From positions 89,154-153,153 of the forward strand of contig CAKUQQ010000007.1 in the NCBI GenBank assembly GCA_934675575.1: a stretch of DNA of 64,000 nt. Reading direction: 5' to 3'. This stretch comes from an uncultured Muribaculaceae bacterium. Lineage in GTDB: Bacteria; Bacteroidota; Bacteroidia; Bacteroidales; Muribaculaceae. Of the stretch, positions 37,784 through 47,980 are shown piece by piece (position 1 is the first letter of the stretch; every line of letters begins with the position of its first letter). The notes under the pieces were generated by a model that searched no databases, was not told where the DNA came from, and saw nothing but the letters and a program-made list of their open reading frames with translations. The position numbers were made by a program, and so were the translations under genes.

Positions 37784-37816
37784 GGTGTTCTGCGGGCGAT
37801 TTGCATTATCTTTGCA
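37784..37816 (+). promoter_or_regulatory. Promoter module of trpS (shared 33-bp type)
   Basis: Carries GTTCTGC, GATTTGCAT and TATCTTTG (37807-37814). It is nearly identical to the dxs promoter block (13505-13537). The trpS start lies 26 bp past the -7 box. Confidence 0.8.
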
Positions 37817-37834
37817 TAAACGAAAAAACAATGA

Positions 37835-38938
<1,104 letters not shown>

Positions 38939-38969
38939 CGACATTACCACCAGCAAATGGTGTGAAAGT

Positions 38970-39005
38970 AGAGAGGGCTGTGCCGTGGTGGCGCAGCCCT
39001 CTCTG
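38970..39005 (+). terminator. Intrinsic terminator after trpS
   Basis: Stem AGAGAGGGCTG/CAGCCCTCTCT with inner GC/GC pairs. It lies between convergent trpS and the YgiQ gene and may act on both. Confidence 0.75.
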
Positions 39006-39046
39006 CATATTTTGACAGGTGTATGTATGCGTCTGTCTGCTACTCA

Positions 39047-41125
39047 CTATTTGCGGCGCTTGTTGCGAGACTTGGGCTGCTGTGTGCGCAAGCCACTGCC
39101 GCTGGTGTGCCTGTCTTTTGGAGCTTGTGGGTGATTATTGCGGCCATTGCTGGCATTTCTGCGATGTGGTGCGCTCGTGCCACGCATATCCCATGCTTGC
39201 TGGCGTGGCGTCTCGGCATGGCGTGATGACGAGAGCTGCGGCGTGGCATGTGAGTAGAGCGCTGCGGCAAGGTCGGGGCGGTGAAGACGGCGCAGAGAGT
39301 CGAGAATGGCTCGCTTATAGGTGCTCTCATACCAGAAAAAGTATTTGCGCTGAGCGAGTTTCTCTTCTTGTGTGTGGGCGCAATATGTGGGCTTGAGTGT
39401 GTAGGGATGTATGCCAGTGTAATAGATTTCGGTGGAAACCGTCATGGGAGTGGGAGTGAAGTCCTGCACTTGCTCAAGGTGAAAGTTCAGATTCTTAGTG
39501 ATGACAGCAAGTTCTGCCATTGTCTCCTCGGTGCAGCCTGGGTGTGATGAAATGAAGTAGGGAATGAGCTGCTGGTTGAGGTGATGCTTGGCGTTGACGC
39601 GGTCGAAAAGCTCCTTGAACTTGTAGAACAGGTCGAACGAAGGTTTGCGCATTATGCGCAACACATCGTCGTTGGTGTTCTCTGGAGCCACTTTGAGGCG
39701 GCCGGAAACGTGATTGCAAATGAGTTCCTCGTTGTAGGTGGCATTTATGCGGTCGATGCGCTCGTCGCCGGTGCGGTGCATAGACAAGTCATAACGCACA
39801 CCGCTGCCTATGAATGACTTCTTCACCTCCGGCAAGGCATCTACGCTGTGGTAAATGTCGAGCAAGGCACTATGGTCGGTGTTGAGATTGGGGCATGGCT
39901 TGGGGTAGAGGCATGATGGGCGCACACAGCGTTTGCATTTGTTGAGGTCGCGACCGTGAAGCGAATACATGTTGGCCGATGGTCCGCCAAGGTCGGAAAT
40001 GTAGCCCTTGAAATCGTCCATTTGCACCACTTGCTGCACTTCGCGCATAATAGACTTCTTGCTGCGAGAGGCAATGAACTTGCCTTGATGAGCCGAGATG
40101 GTGCAGAATGCGCAGCCGCCGAAGCAGCCGCGGTGCATGTTGACGGAGTGGCGTATCATCTCGTAGGCAGGAATGCGCTTGGCATTGTAGCGAGGATGTG
40201 GCAGCCTGGTGTAGGGCAGGTCGAACGATTCGTCGATTTCATCGGTTGTCATGGGCGGATTGGTGCGGTTGACCTTGATTGCCATGTTGCCTGTTTTTTG
40301 CCACAAATCATGTCCGAACCACTGGTTTGACTCTATTTCCACAGCCTTGAAGTTTTGTGCCTGCTTCATCTTGTCGGCAAGGCACTCCTCGTAGGAATGA
40401 AGCACGATGTCGCTGCCCGAAGTTGGAATTTCGCTTGCAGGCCGGCGGACAACCGTCTGCGGAATGTCGGTGATGTCGGCTATGGAGTAGCCGTCGTTGA
40501 GGCGCTGGGCAAGTTCGATGATAGGTTTCTCTCCCATGCCATATATGAGCATGTCGGCAGGACTGTCGGCAAGGATTGACGGGCGAAGACGGTCTTGCCA
40601 GTAGTCGTAGTGTGCCACACGGCGCAGCGAAGCCTCAATGCCACCTGCCACAACCGGCACGTCGGGGAAAAGACGCTTCAGTATCTCGCTGTAAACGATA
40701 GTGGGGTAGTCGGGGCGCGCTCCGGCACGTCCGTCGGGGGTGTAGGCGTCGTCGGTGCGACGACGACGGTTGGCTGTGTAGTGGTTGACCATAGAGTCCA
40801 TAGCTCCGGCCGAAACACCGAAAAACAGCCGTGGCCGGCCGAGCTTCTTGAAGTCGCGCAGGTCGTCACGCCAGTTGGGTTGCGGCACAATGGCCACATT
40901 GTAGCCGTGAGCCTCAAGCACCCGGCCTATGACTGCTGCACCCATGGAGGGGTGGTCGATGTAGGCATCGCCTGAAAAGAAAATCACGTCGATGTGGTCC
41001 CAGCCCAGATGCTCCACTTCTTTTGCCGTGGTGGGCAACCACTGGCGGCTTATGTGGTGAGATTGCGCTTGGGTGGCTGTGGTGCTGCTGCTGATATGCT
41101 GTTGTTGTTTGCTATTTTGTGTCAC
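39047..41125 (-). CDS. YgiQ family radical SAM protein
   Basis: A radical S-adenosylmethionine protein of about 690 residues. The cluster motif is CFGGCAFC (CxxxCxxC). Typical family blocks are FSGDAYIDHPSMGAAVIGR, VVAGGIEASLRRVAHYDYW, YGMGEKPIIELA and VQDFTPTPMTVSTEIYYTG. There is an N-terminal B12-binding-like fold. The C-terminal tail is basic (KSRNKRRK). The start is uncertain: the frame is open to 41233, well inside uvrB. GTG at 41123-41125 is chosen because it overlaps uvrB by only 14 bp. Chemical role unknown. Confidence 0.9.
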   Translation of the reverse strand: MTQNSKQQQHISSSTTATQAQSHHISRQWLPTTAKEVEHLGWDHIDVIFFSGDAYIDHPSMGAAVIGRVLEAHGYNVAIVPQPNWRDDLRDFKKLGRPRLFFGVSAGAMDSMVNHYTANRRRRTDDAYTPDGRAGARPDYPTIVYSEILKRLFPDVPVVAGGIEASLRRVAHYDYWQDRLRPSILADSPADMLIYGMGEKPIIELAQRLNDGYSIADITDIPQTVVRRPASEIPTSGSDIVLHSYEECLADKMKQAQNFKAVEIESNQWFGHDLWQKTGNMAIKVNRTNPPMTTDEIDESFDLPYTRLPHPRYNAKRIPAYEMIRHSVNMHRGCFGGCAFCTISAHQGKFIASRSKKSIMREVQQVVQMDDFKGYISDLGGPSANMYSLHGRDLNKCKRCVRPSCLYPKPCPNLNTDHSALLDIYHSVDALPEVKKSFIGSGVRYDLSMHRTGDERIDRINATYNEELICNHVSGRLKVAPENTNDDVLRIMRKPSFDLFYKFKELFDRVNAKHHLNQQLIPYFISSHPGCTEETMAELAVITKNLNFHLEQVQDFTPTPMTVSTEIYYTGIHPYTLKPTYCAHTQEEKLAQRKYFFWYESTYKRAILDSLRRLHRPDLAAALYSHATPQLSSSRHAETPRQQAWDMRGTSAPHRRNASNGRNNHPQAPKDRHTSGSGLRTQQPKSRNKRRK

Positions 41126-43223
41126 TTGCTTGAGATTTCTGCTTTTGCTGAGAGTCGAGTTTTTCTTGAAGCTTAACCATCTCATCGCGATATTGTGCCG
41201 CTTCAAGGAAGTCCATGTTTTTAGCTGCCTCAATCATTTGTTTCTTGAGGTGCTCAATCGTTCCCTCAAGGTCTTTGGGCTTCATGTAGGATATAACAGG
41301 GTCGGCCGCAATGCCGGCTGTGGTGTGGAACTCGGCTGCAATCTGCTGCTGAAGCGACGGGAGCTCCACAACGTTGTTCTCGTATTTGCGAGCATGTTTT
41401 TTGTTTTCGGCAGTCTGCTCCATTTCGGTGTCAACACCAATGATTGACTGGCGTGCCTTGACGATGGCTTGAGGCGTGATGCCATGCTCTTCGTTGTATT
41501 TGAGCTGAAGAGAGCGACGGCGCTCGGTCTCGTCGATGGTGCGGCGCATGGAGTCGGTGATTTTGTCGGCATACATGATGACCTCACCATTGAGGTTGCG
41601 CGCAGCGCGGCCTGCGGTTTGCGTGAGAGCCCTTGTGGAGCGTAGAAAGCCCTCTTTGTCGGCATCGATGATGGCTACGAGAGAAACTTCTGGCAGGTCG
41701 AGACCCTCACGGAGCAGGTTGACGCCTATGAGCACGTCGATTGCTCCGGCACGGAGATCGTCGAGAATCTGAATGCGGTCGAGGGTCTCAACGTCGCTGT
41801 GCATGTATGCGCACTTGATGTTGAGTTTGGCGAGATAGTCGGAAAGCTCCTCGGCCATGCGCTTGGTAAGAGTGGTGACAAGCGTGCGCTCGTGTTTCTC
41901 TATGCGCTGATTGATTTCCTCGACCAAATCGTCGATTTGTCCACGCGACGGACGAACTGTGATTTTTGGGTCGAGAAGGCCGGTGGGGCGTATGATTTGC
42001 TCGGTGACAACGCCTTCGCTCTGGGTGAGCTCATAGTCGGAGGGCGTGGCACTCACGTAGATGGTCTGTTTGGTGAGTTGCTCGAACTCGTCGAATGTGA
42101 GAGGACGGTTGTCGCGCGCGGCCTCAAGTCGGAAACCATATTCCACAAGCGTGTTTTTGCGCGATTGGTCGCCGCCATACATGGCACGTATTTGTGGAAT
42201 GGTGACGTGGCTTTCGTCGATGATGGTGAGGAAATCTTTGGGCATATAGTCGAGCAGGCAGAACGGGCGCATGCCAGGCTCACGTCCGTCGAAATAACGC
42301 GAATAATTCTCGATGCCAGAGCAGTAACCCACCTCGCGAATCATCTCAAGGTCGTAGTTGACGCGCTCTTCGAGGCGTTTTGCCTCGGCAAGGCGGCCCT
42401 CGCGGCGAAACATCTCGCACTGAGTGCCAAGGTCAACGGCAATCTTGTTGAGTGCAATGGCAATTTTGTCTTTTGTGACCACAAACACGTTGGCAGGAAA
42501 CAGTTTGAACCCATCAACGTCTTGCGTGGGCATGAGGGTGGCTGTGTCGAGTATCTGTATGCTCTCAATCTCATTGCCCCAAAAAATCACTCTCAGCACA
42601 ATCTCCTCGTCGGCAAGAAAAACATCGACGGTGTCGCCAGTGACACGGAATGTGCCAGGGGTGAATTGCACCTCGGTGCGAGAGTAGAGCGCATCGACCA
42701 GACGGCGCAGAAAAGCGTCGCGGTCAATGTTCTGCCCACGCTGAATGAAGACGGTGTTGCTCTCAATGTCGTGCGGATTGCCCATGCCATAGAGGCACGA
42801 AACAGATGACACAACCACTATGTCGCGCCGGCCGGAGAGCAGGGCTGTGACTGTGGCAAGGCGCATGCGCTCGATTTGCTCGTTGATGGCAAGGTCTTTT
42901 TCTATGTATTTGTCGGACGACGGAATGTAGGCTTCAGGCTGGTAATAGTCGTAGTAGGACACGAAATATTGCACTGCATTTTCGGGAAAAAAGCTCTTGA
43001 ATTCGGAATAGAGCTGTGCAGCCAGTGTCTTGTTGTGCGAAAGAACCAGCGTGGGGCGGTTGGTTTGCGCAATCACGTTTGCCATGGTGAACGTTTTGCC
43101 CGAACCAGTGACTCCAAGCAGTGTCTGATAGGGAATGCCGTTGTTGACACCCTCTGACAACTCCCTGATGGCCTGCGGTTGGTCGCCGGTGGGAGAATAC
43201 TTGGAATGAAGCTTAAAATCCAT
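41112..43223 (-). CDS. uvrB: UvrABC excision nuclease subunit B
   Basis: A 703-residue DNA repair helicase-like protein. Walker A GVTGSGKT (37-44), the beta-hairpin region YYDYYQPEAYIPSSDKYIEK, TIIDESHVTIPQ (motif II), YVSATPSDYEL, GVNLLREGLDLPEVSLVAI and TQTAGRAARNLNGEVIMYAD. The C-terminus has the UVR motif (about 660-695) that contacts UvrC. It accepts damaged DNA from UvrA. The ygiQ-type gene overlaps its end. Confidence 0.97.
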   Translation of the reverse strand: MDFKLHSKYSPTGDQPQAIRELSEGVNNGIPYQTLLGVTGSGKTFTMANVIAQTNRPTLVLSHNKTLAAQLYSEFKSFFPENAVQYFVSYYDYYQPEAYIPSSDKYIEKDLAINEQIERMRLATVTALLSGRRDIVVVSSVSCLYGMGNPHDIESNTVFIQRGQNIDRDAFLRRLVDALYSRTEVQFTPGTFRVTGDTVDVFLADEEIVLRVIFWGNEIESIQILDTATLMPTQDVDGFKLFPANVFVVTKDKIAIALNKIAVDLGTQCEMFRREGRLAEAKRLEERVNYDLEMIREVGYCSGIENYSRYFDGREPGMRPFCLLDYMPKDFLTIIDESHVTIPQIRAMYGGDQSRKNTLVEYGFRLEAARDNRPLTFDEFEQLTKQTIYVSATPSDYELTQSEGVVTEQIIRPTGLLDPKITVRPSRGQIDDLVEEINQRIEKHERTLVTTLTKRMAEELSDYLAKLNIKCAYMHSDVETLDRIQILDDLRAGAIDVLIGVNLLREGLDLPEVSLVAIIDADKEGFLRSTRALTQTAGRAARNLNGEVIMYADKITDSMRRTIDETERRRSLQLKYNEEHGITPQAIVKARQSIIGVDTEMEQTAENKKHARKYENNVVELPSLQQQIAAEFHTTAGIAADPVISYMKPKDLEGTIEHLKKQMIEAAKNMDFLEAAQYRDEMVKLQEKLDSQQKQKSQASDTK

Positions 43224-43254
43224 AAACTTAGAAATTGAAACCGATTGTGAACTG

Positions 43255-43262
43255 CAAAATTA
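43255..43262 (-). promoter_or_regulatory. Promoter -7 box of uvrB
   Basis: TAATTTTG on the minus strand, 31 bp before the uvrB ATG. Confidence 0.55.
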
Positions 43263-43380
43263 CTAAAAACTAAGCAGATAATGAGGTGTTGAGTGTGGTT
43301 GCCTAGAAAAAATGTGGCTTTGGCAACAAAAAAAGTCTCAAACAAGACAATGAGTGTGCCGATATGCGCAAATTTTGGTG

Positions 43381-43388
43381 TAACTTTG
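43381..43388 (+). promoter_or_regulatory. Promoter -7 box upstream of corA
   Basis: TAACTTTG followed by GCACTCG, the same extended form (TAACTTTGCACTC) seen before thrS and the tRNA genes. No clear -33 TTTG at the expected distance. Confidence 0.55.
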
Positions 43389-43555
43389 CACTCGAAAACA
43401 ACAAAAACAAATCAATGGGCGATAGTGTTCCACTAAATATTGCAGACGTAACAAACAAATTGCAATGGCCACTGAAGCGGCATATCCGTAAAAAATAAGC
43501 GGAAAAGGCGACTCCTTGGCTGTTGGGATAAGAAACACAGAAAGGAGGCGCATAA

Positions 43556-44479
43556 ATGAAAGAATTCCTACTTTTCGGTAAAGATTTCAAGAGAGTTGAC
43601 CAATGGCAAAAAGGCTGTTGGATAAAAGTGACACAGCCAAATGACGACGAGCTTGACTACTTGAGAGGGCTCGGCGTGCCAGAATCATTCATATCAGACA
43701 TTTCAGATGCCGATGAGCGGCCGCGTACGGAGAACGACGGCGACTGGCTGCTGACGGTGCTGCGTGTGCCGCGTCCGAGCCAGGACGACGACATTCCATA
43801 TACCACAGTGCCTGTGGGTGTGATTACCAACAACGACATAGTGGCCGTGCTGTGCTACTACGAAAACGAGGTGATAGACGACTTCATACAATATAACGGC
43901 ATGCGTAACCGCGAGGTGCCTAACCGGGTGGTGCTCATCATGAGGCTAATATTGTCGTCGGCAGTGTGGTTCTTGAAATATCTGAAGGTGATGAATGTGG
44001 ATATAAACAACGCCGAGGACGGACTTGAGCGCAGCATAAGAAACGAGGACCTGCTGAAATTGCGCAACATGCAAAAGAGCCTTGTGTATTTCAACACTTC
44101 GATAAGAGGCAACGAGTCATTGCTGCTGAGGCTGCGCACGCGGTTTCAGAACACTGGTTTGATAGACAATGACCTGATAGAAGACGTGGACATAGAGCTG
44201 CAGCAGGCACTCAACACGGTGAAGGTATATACCGACATTTTGACCGGAACAATGGACGCATTTGCCTCGATTATATCAAACAACCTTAACGTGATAATGA
44301 AGCGCATGACGAGCATATCCATAATACTGATGTTGCCAACGTTCATAGCCAGCCTTTATGGCATGAATGTGGCTCTGCCTGTGGAGACGGCAAGCTGGGC
44401 GTTTGCGTTCATACTGGTGCTGTGTGTAGTGCTGTCGGCAGGAGCATTTTTCCTGTTTAAGAGAATAAAATGGTTTTGA
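43556..44479 (+). CDS. corA: CorA-type magnesium transporter
   Basis: A 307-residue divalent cation channel. Long cytoplasmic alpha/beta N-terminal domain, then two C-terminal membrane helices around 255-305 with the signature YGMNVALP (GMN selectivity motif). The N-terminus and helical funnel look complete. Probable Mg2+ (possibly Co2+/Ni2+) passage. Single-gene unit. Confidence 0.93.
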   Translation: MKEFLLFGKDFKRVDQWQKGCWIKVTQPNDDELDYLRGLGVPESFISDISDADERPRTENDGDWLLTVLRVPRPSQDDDIPYTTVPVGVITNNDIVAVLCYYENEVIDDFIQYNGMRNREVPNRVVLIMRLILSSAVWFLKYLKVMNVDINNAEDGLERSIRNEDLLKLRNMQKSLVYFNTSIRGNESLLLRLRTRFQNTGLIDNDLIEDVDIELQQALNTVKVYTDILTGTMDAFASIISNNLNVIMKRMTSISIILMLPTFIASLYGMNVALPVETASWAFAFILVLCVVLSAGAFFLFKRIKWF

Positions 44480-44620
44480 CGCGGCAATGTGCGTTGAAGC
44501 GGCTTGACAAGGCTTGTTTAGTGGGTGCAAGTGGCGTAAAAATGAAACGGAAAATTTAGAATTAAAAGCAAAACAAGTCAAAATGTTTTGCTTTTTTCTT
44601 CTTTTTAAAAGAATATTTAG

Positions 44621-44628
44621 TAATTTTG
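44621..44628 (+). promoter_or_regulatory. Promoter -7 box of spt
   Basis: TAATTTTG, 77 bp before the spt ATG; AT-rich upstream. No firm -33. Confidence 0.55.
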
Positions 44629-44705
44629 TAGCCTACGTAAAATTAAAGAGAGTGAAGTGAGTGCGTAGATGATTTAGAAATTTTATACACATTTTCAAAT
44701 AGACA

Positions 44706-45893
44706 ATGAATTTATTAGAGGCTAAGCTATCGGCTTATGATGAACCCCAAAAAGCTAAGGCTGCCGGGATTTATCCTTATTTCAGAGCAATCTCGAGCGA
44801 ACAGGACACAGAGGTGTTAATCAACGGTAAAAAGGTGTTGATGTTTGGTTCAAACTGCTATTCGGGATTGGTAAATCACCCAAAAATAAAAGAGGCGGCA
44901 ATTGAAGCCATTAAAAAATATGGTACAGGTTGTGCAGGTTCTCCATTTTTGAACGGAACGCTCGACATACACAAGCAGCTTGAAAAGCGCTTGGCAGAAT
45001 ATGAGGGCAAAGAAGATGCAATGGTGTATTCTTCTGGATTTGAGGTAAATTTGGGCGTTGTTTCGAGCTTGACTGGTCGTGATGACTATATTTTGTGGGA
45101 CGAGCAAGACCATGCCTCTATAATAGAAGGTCGCAGATTGTCGTTTTCAAACTCATTGAAATATAAGCACAATGACATGGCTTCGCTTGAAAGCCAGCTG
45201 AAGAAGTGCGACCCCGACCGCGTGAAGCTGATTGTGACCGATGGTGTGTTCTCAATGGAAGGTGACGTGTGCAAACTTCCCGACATTGTGGAACTGGCAG
45301 AGAAGTATAATGCCAACATCATGGTTGACGAAGCTCACGGCATAGGTGTGTTTGGCAAAGGCGGCCGCGGCGTGTGTGACCATTTCGGTCTGCGTGACAA
45401 GGTGGACTTGATTATGGGTACATTCAGCAAGTCGATGGCTTCGCTTGGCGGATTTATTGCCACAAGCAAGAACATAACAAACTACTTGCGTCACCACTCT
45501 CGCTCGTATATTTTCACGGCGAGCATCACACCTGCATCTACGGCAGCAGTGCTTGCCGCACTCGACATAATGGAGAGTGAACCGGAAAGACAGAAGCACT
45601 TGTGGGACATAACAAATTATGCTCTTGACGGCTTTAAGCAAATGGGTTGTGAGATAGGCCACACCGAAACGCCAATCATACCGTTGTTTATCCGCGACAA
45701 CAACAAGACGTTTGCCATAGTGCGCGACTTGTTTAATGAAGGCATTTTTGTGAACCCTGTGGTTTCGCCAGCCGTGGCTCCAAGCGACACGCTTATCAGA
45801 TTCAGCCTAATGGCCACTCACACAAAAGATCAGGTTACATTTGCTCTTGAGAAGATTCAGAAAGTGTTCCGTGAATACAATTTGATTCCGTAA
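44706..45893 (+). CDS. spt: Serine palmitoyltransferase (alpha-oxoamine synthase family)
   Basis: A 395-residue PLP enzyme of the AONS/KBL/SPT family. PLP lysine K242 in GTFSKSMASLGG; also IMVDEAHGIGVFG and GTGCAGSPFLNGTLDIH. The match to Bacteroidota SPT rather than 2-amino-3-ketobutyrate ligase rests on the N-terminal AGIYPYFRAISS and on length. SPT condenses serine with palmitoyl-CoA, the first step of sphingolipid synthesis, a hallmark of Bacteroidetes membranes. It is cytoplasmic and alone in its unit. KBL is the main alternative. Confidence 0.88.
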   Translation: MNLLEAKLSAYDEPQKAKAAGIYPYFRAISSEQDTEVLINGKKVLMFGSNCYSGLVNHPKIKEAAIEAIKKYGTGCAGSPFLNGTLDIHKQLEKRLAEYEGKEDAMVYSSGFEVNLGVVSSLTGRDDYILWDEQDHASIIEGRRLSFSNSLKYKHNDMASLESQLKKCDPDRVKLIVTDGVFSMEGDVCKLPDIVELAEKYNANIMVDEAHGIGVFGKGGRGVCDHFGLRDKVDLIMGTFSKSMASLGGFIATSKNITNYLRHHSRSYIFTASITPASTAAVLAALDIMESEPERQKHLWDITNYALDGFKQMGCEIGHTETPIIPLFIRDNNKTFAIVRDLFNEGIFVNPVVSPAVAPSDTLIRFSLMATHTKDQVTFALEKIQKVFREYNLIP

Positions 45894-45944
45894 GAAAAAA
45901 GAAGATGCTGACGGCCAAAATGGTCTGACGCGAAAAAGATAATG

Positions 45945-45978
45945 TTGAGGGGAAAAACCAAGCGGTTTTTCCCCTCAA
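45945..45978 (+). terminator. Hairpin after spt
   Basis: Perfect inverted repeat TTGAGGGGAAAAACC/GGTTTTTCCCCTCAA with a 4-base loop. The T run is inside the stem, so it may terminate or stabilise the 3' end. Confidence 0.65.
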
Positions 45979-46187
45979 TGCTTGTGTGAGAAATGCAAAT
46001 TTAAGTATGCCCATTTAATGTTTTTTTATGGTCAGGCATGGCTTTTTAATGTCAAAAAAAATGCCGAAAAACTTGTGTGAAATAAAAAGAATGTTCGGCT
46101 CAAAAAAAAGTGGTGAAAATGCTTGTGTGCTATTATTTTTTCGTAATTTCGTAACGTTTTAGAACTACAAATAACAGCATTAGAGAT

Positions 46188-46733
46188 ATGATTTATAAAT
46201 TCCTGGTTGGCTCTGAAGAAGCCGAGAATTTTAAACTTGATATAGCTATAGATTCGAGCGACACGTTTATGCGCCTGCGCAACGCGATACTGGAAGCAGC
46301 TGGCTACAGCAAGGACCAAATGGATTCTTTCTACGTGTGTGACGACGAGTGGAACAAGAAACAGGAGGTGACAAGCGTGGATATGGACACGGAGTCAGAT
46401 GAGGACATTTGGCTCATGGACGAAACGCATCTGGACGAACTGATAGAGGACGAGGGTCAGAAACTGAAGTTCGTGTTTGATTATGTTACTGAGCGTTACT
46501 TCTACATGAAGCTTAAAGAAATTGTGACCGGCAAACACTTGCACGACCCGCTGTGTGAACTGAAGGTGGGTAAGGCTCCAAAAGAAGTGGTTGACATAGA
46601 CACGTTTAACAACAACGCGCAAAAGATAGACACATCTATTGAGGACTTAGATGCCGATTTCTATGGAGATGAATCGTTTAATGATGATGAACTGGAGAAT
46701 CTTGATGAGTTAGACGACTCAAGTTTGCAATAA
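46188..46733 (+). CDS. Plasmid pRiA4b ORF-3-like (IS1096 TnpR-like) protein
   Basis: A 181-residue acidic protein with the pRiA4b ORF-3 fold: YKFLVGSEEAENFKLDIAID at the start, RLRNAILEAAGYSKDQMDSF, KLKFVFDYVTERYFYMKL. The last 35 residues are almost all Asp/Glu-rich (DADFYGDESFNDDELENLDE). Despite the family's names there is no sign of a transposon here; chromosomal copies are widespread in Bacteroidales and their function is unknown. Preceded by a 294-bp gap and followed by a strong terminator. Confidence 0.85.
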   Translation: MIYKFLVGSEEAENFKLDIAIDSSDTFMRLRNAILEAAGYSKDQMDSFYVCDDEWNKKQEVTSVDMDTESDEDIWLMDETHLDELIEDEGQKLKFVFDYVTERYFYMKLKEIVTGKHLHDPLCELKVGKAPKEVVDIDTFNNNAQKIDTSIEDLDADFYGDESFNDDELENLDELDDSSLQ

Positions 46734-46759
46734 CACACACTACATAATATAAAGTGATG

Positions 46760-46792
46760 GAGACTGGCGTTATGGCGCCAGTCTCTTTTTTT
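46760..46792 (+). terminator. Intrinsic terminator
   Basis: Stem GAGACTGGCG/CGCCAGTCTC with a 6-base loop followed by seven T. Ends the pRiA4b ORF-3-like transcript before the repeat elements. Confidence 0.9.
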
Positions 46793-46805
46793 ACAGGTTA
46801 GAGTG

Positions 46806-46926
46806 CTATACGCGTGCCTCCGGCACGCCGCTGTGGGGTGATGGTGTGAGAGCCCACGACCGTCGCTGCCGCTCCTCAGTCGTGGGTTAGCTATATACGT
46901 GTGCCTTTGGCACACTGCTGCCTTGC
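46806..46926 (+). repeat. Three-hairpin dispersed element, copy A
   Basis: GC-rich element with three inverted repeats in order: hairpin 1 GCGTGCC/GGCACGC (46812-46828), hairpin 2 CCCACGAC/GTCGTGGG (46853-46886) around an 18-base loop starting CGTCGCTGCCGCTCC, and hairpin 3 GTGTGCC/GGCACAC (46899-46915). The same plan recurs in copies C, D and E; copy B lacks hairpin 1. It lies between convergent genes. Confidence 0.85.
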
Positions 46927-46930
46927 TTGC

Positions 46931-47036
46931 GTTGTGGTGTGGTGGTGCGGTACTGTGAGAGCCCACGACCGTCGCTGCCGCTCCTCAGTCGTGGGTTAAC
47001 TATATACGTGTGTCTCCGACACACTGCTGTTTTGCT
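46931..47036 (+). repeat. Three-hairpin dispersed element, copy B (hairpin 1 lost)
   Basis: Direct repeat of copy A starting 125 bp on. Hairpin 2 CCCACGAC/GTCGTGGG (46962-46995) is identical to that of copy A; hairpin 3 is GTGTGTC/GACACAC (47008-47024), a paired change relative to copy A (C to T and G to A). Hairpin 1 is not recognisable. Confidence 0.82.
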
Positions 47037-47092
47037 TGTGTGCATGTTATCATGCACCTCCTTGTGCTGGTGGGTCAGGAGATGGGAGTGGG

Positions 47093-47980
47093 TTAGTAGT
47101 TGCCGGTTTGCTTGGCTTTGCGCTCTTTGATTAGGTCAAGCGTGTGGAGCACTACTACTATTTTGCCGCTTTTGTTGAGCAACGCCATTTCGTGATTGTT
47201 GATTTTCTTGCACGATTCGGTCTGCTCAAGTGCAATGAGCAATTCTGTCTCAACATCGATGTTCGGGCACTTGTTGCGCGATGATTTCAAGTCCTCGAAT
47301 TGTATTGCGAAATCTTTTGACGGGTCGATGGTGATAATGCCGTTAATGAGGTTACAGCCTGTGTTGGCGTGAATGGTGCGTTGGTCGGTGTCAATCACGG
47401 TGCGTATGTTGCGCGCAGATATGTTTGTGCCGTTAAGCTCTTTTATAGTCCATGCGCCATCGAGCAGGTCGAGGCTCAGCCGCTTGAGCTTGAGCAGCTC
47501 ATTGCCTTTGCTGTTGAGCAAAATCAGATAGTCCATGTTGTAGAGCGACTGCATCTTCATGGAAGTGGTGTTGTTGAAGGCACGCATGATGTTGCGGTCG
47601 GGCGTTACGTTGTGGCAGGTTTCATATGTGGTGATGATGTCTTTAAACTGCATTGAATTGGCTGATGCCGAAAACTTGCCGTTGATGAAATTGCAACCGT
47701 TGTTGCCATAGAACTCGTGGTTCTGAAAGTCGAGGAAGATGTAGGCGCGGTCGCGAGTCACCACAGGCTTGCCGTGCAATGAAACCATGGTCCATTCGCC
47801 ATTGAGCTGTGAGGCAACGTCGGTTATCGCCACGTCTTTTGGTTGCTCCTGCACAGGAGTGACGGTTTGTTCCACGAAAACCTTACGCTTGAAATATTTT
47901 GTTTTGTTCTTTTTGGCAAAGGATTGCACTGGAGCCATAGCCAAAGCGGCAACCATTGTCAAGATTATAGTTTTTTTCAT
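47093..47980 (-). CDS. Secreted protein with two META (HslJ-like) domains
   Basis: A 295-residue protein with signal peptide (MKKTIILTMVAALAMAPVQS, cleaved near SFA). Two META domains: about 55-165 (LNGEWTMVSLHGKPVV, NNGCNFINGKF) and about 172-285 (LDGAWTIKELNGTNIS, NTGCNLINGII). HslJ-like META domains are linked to envelope stress and motility in other bacteria, with no known catalysis. The frame is open 36 bp further upstream, but the ATG at 47978-47980 directly begins the signal peptide. Two copies of the dispersed element lie just past its 3' end. Confidence 0.88.
   Translation of the reverse strand: MKKTIILTMVAALAMAPVQSFAKKNKTKYFKRKVFVEQTVTPVQEQPKDVAITDVASQLNGEWTMVSLHGKPVVTRDRAYIFLDFQNHEFYGNNGCNFINGKFSASANSMQFKDIITTYETCHNVTPDRNIMRAFNNTTSMKMQSLYNMDYLILLNSKGNELLKLKRLSLDLLDGAWTIKELNGTNISARNIRTVIDTDQRTIHANTGCNLINGIITIDPSKDFAIQFEDLKSSRNKCPNIDVETELLIALEQTESCKKINNHEMALLNKSGKIVVVLHTLDLIKERKAKQTGNY

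Larger units (their letters stand above)
43224..43555. other. Divergent promoter region between uvrB and corA
   Basis: 332 bp without a gene. It carries a minus-strand TAATTTTG box near uvrB and a plus-strand TAACTTTG box 168 bp before corA. The corA leader would be about 160 nt; I recognise no riboswitch in it, though a Mg2+-responsive leader is conceivable for a CorA gene. Confidence 0.5.

Noticed and set aside
41799..42809. 336-residue plus-strand open frame opposite uvrB
   Set aside because: Antisense to intact UvrB motifs; no features of its own.
43389..43555. Mg2+ riboswitch in the corA leader
   Set aside because: No recognisable M-box or ykoK-type conserved pieces; only an unexplained leader of about 160 nt.
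46188..46733. Transposon passenger gene (IS1096 TnpR-like name)
   Set aside because: No transposase, terminal repeats or target duplication; the family is common on chromosomes.
46806..47036. CRISPR-like or insertion-sequence origin for the repeats
   Set aside because: Spacing is irregular, units are long and internally palindromic, only two per site in direct order, and no cas or transposase gene is nearby.
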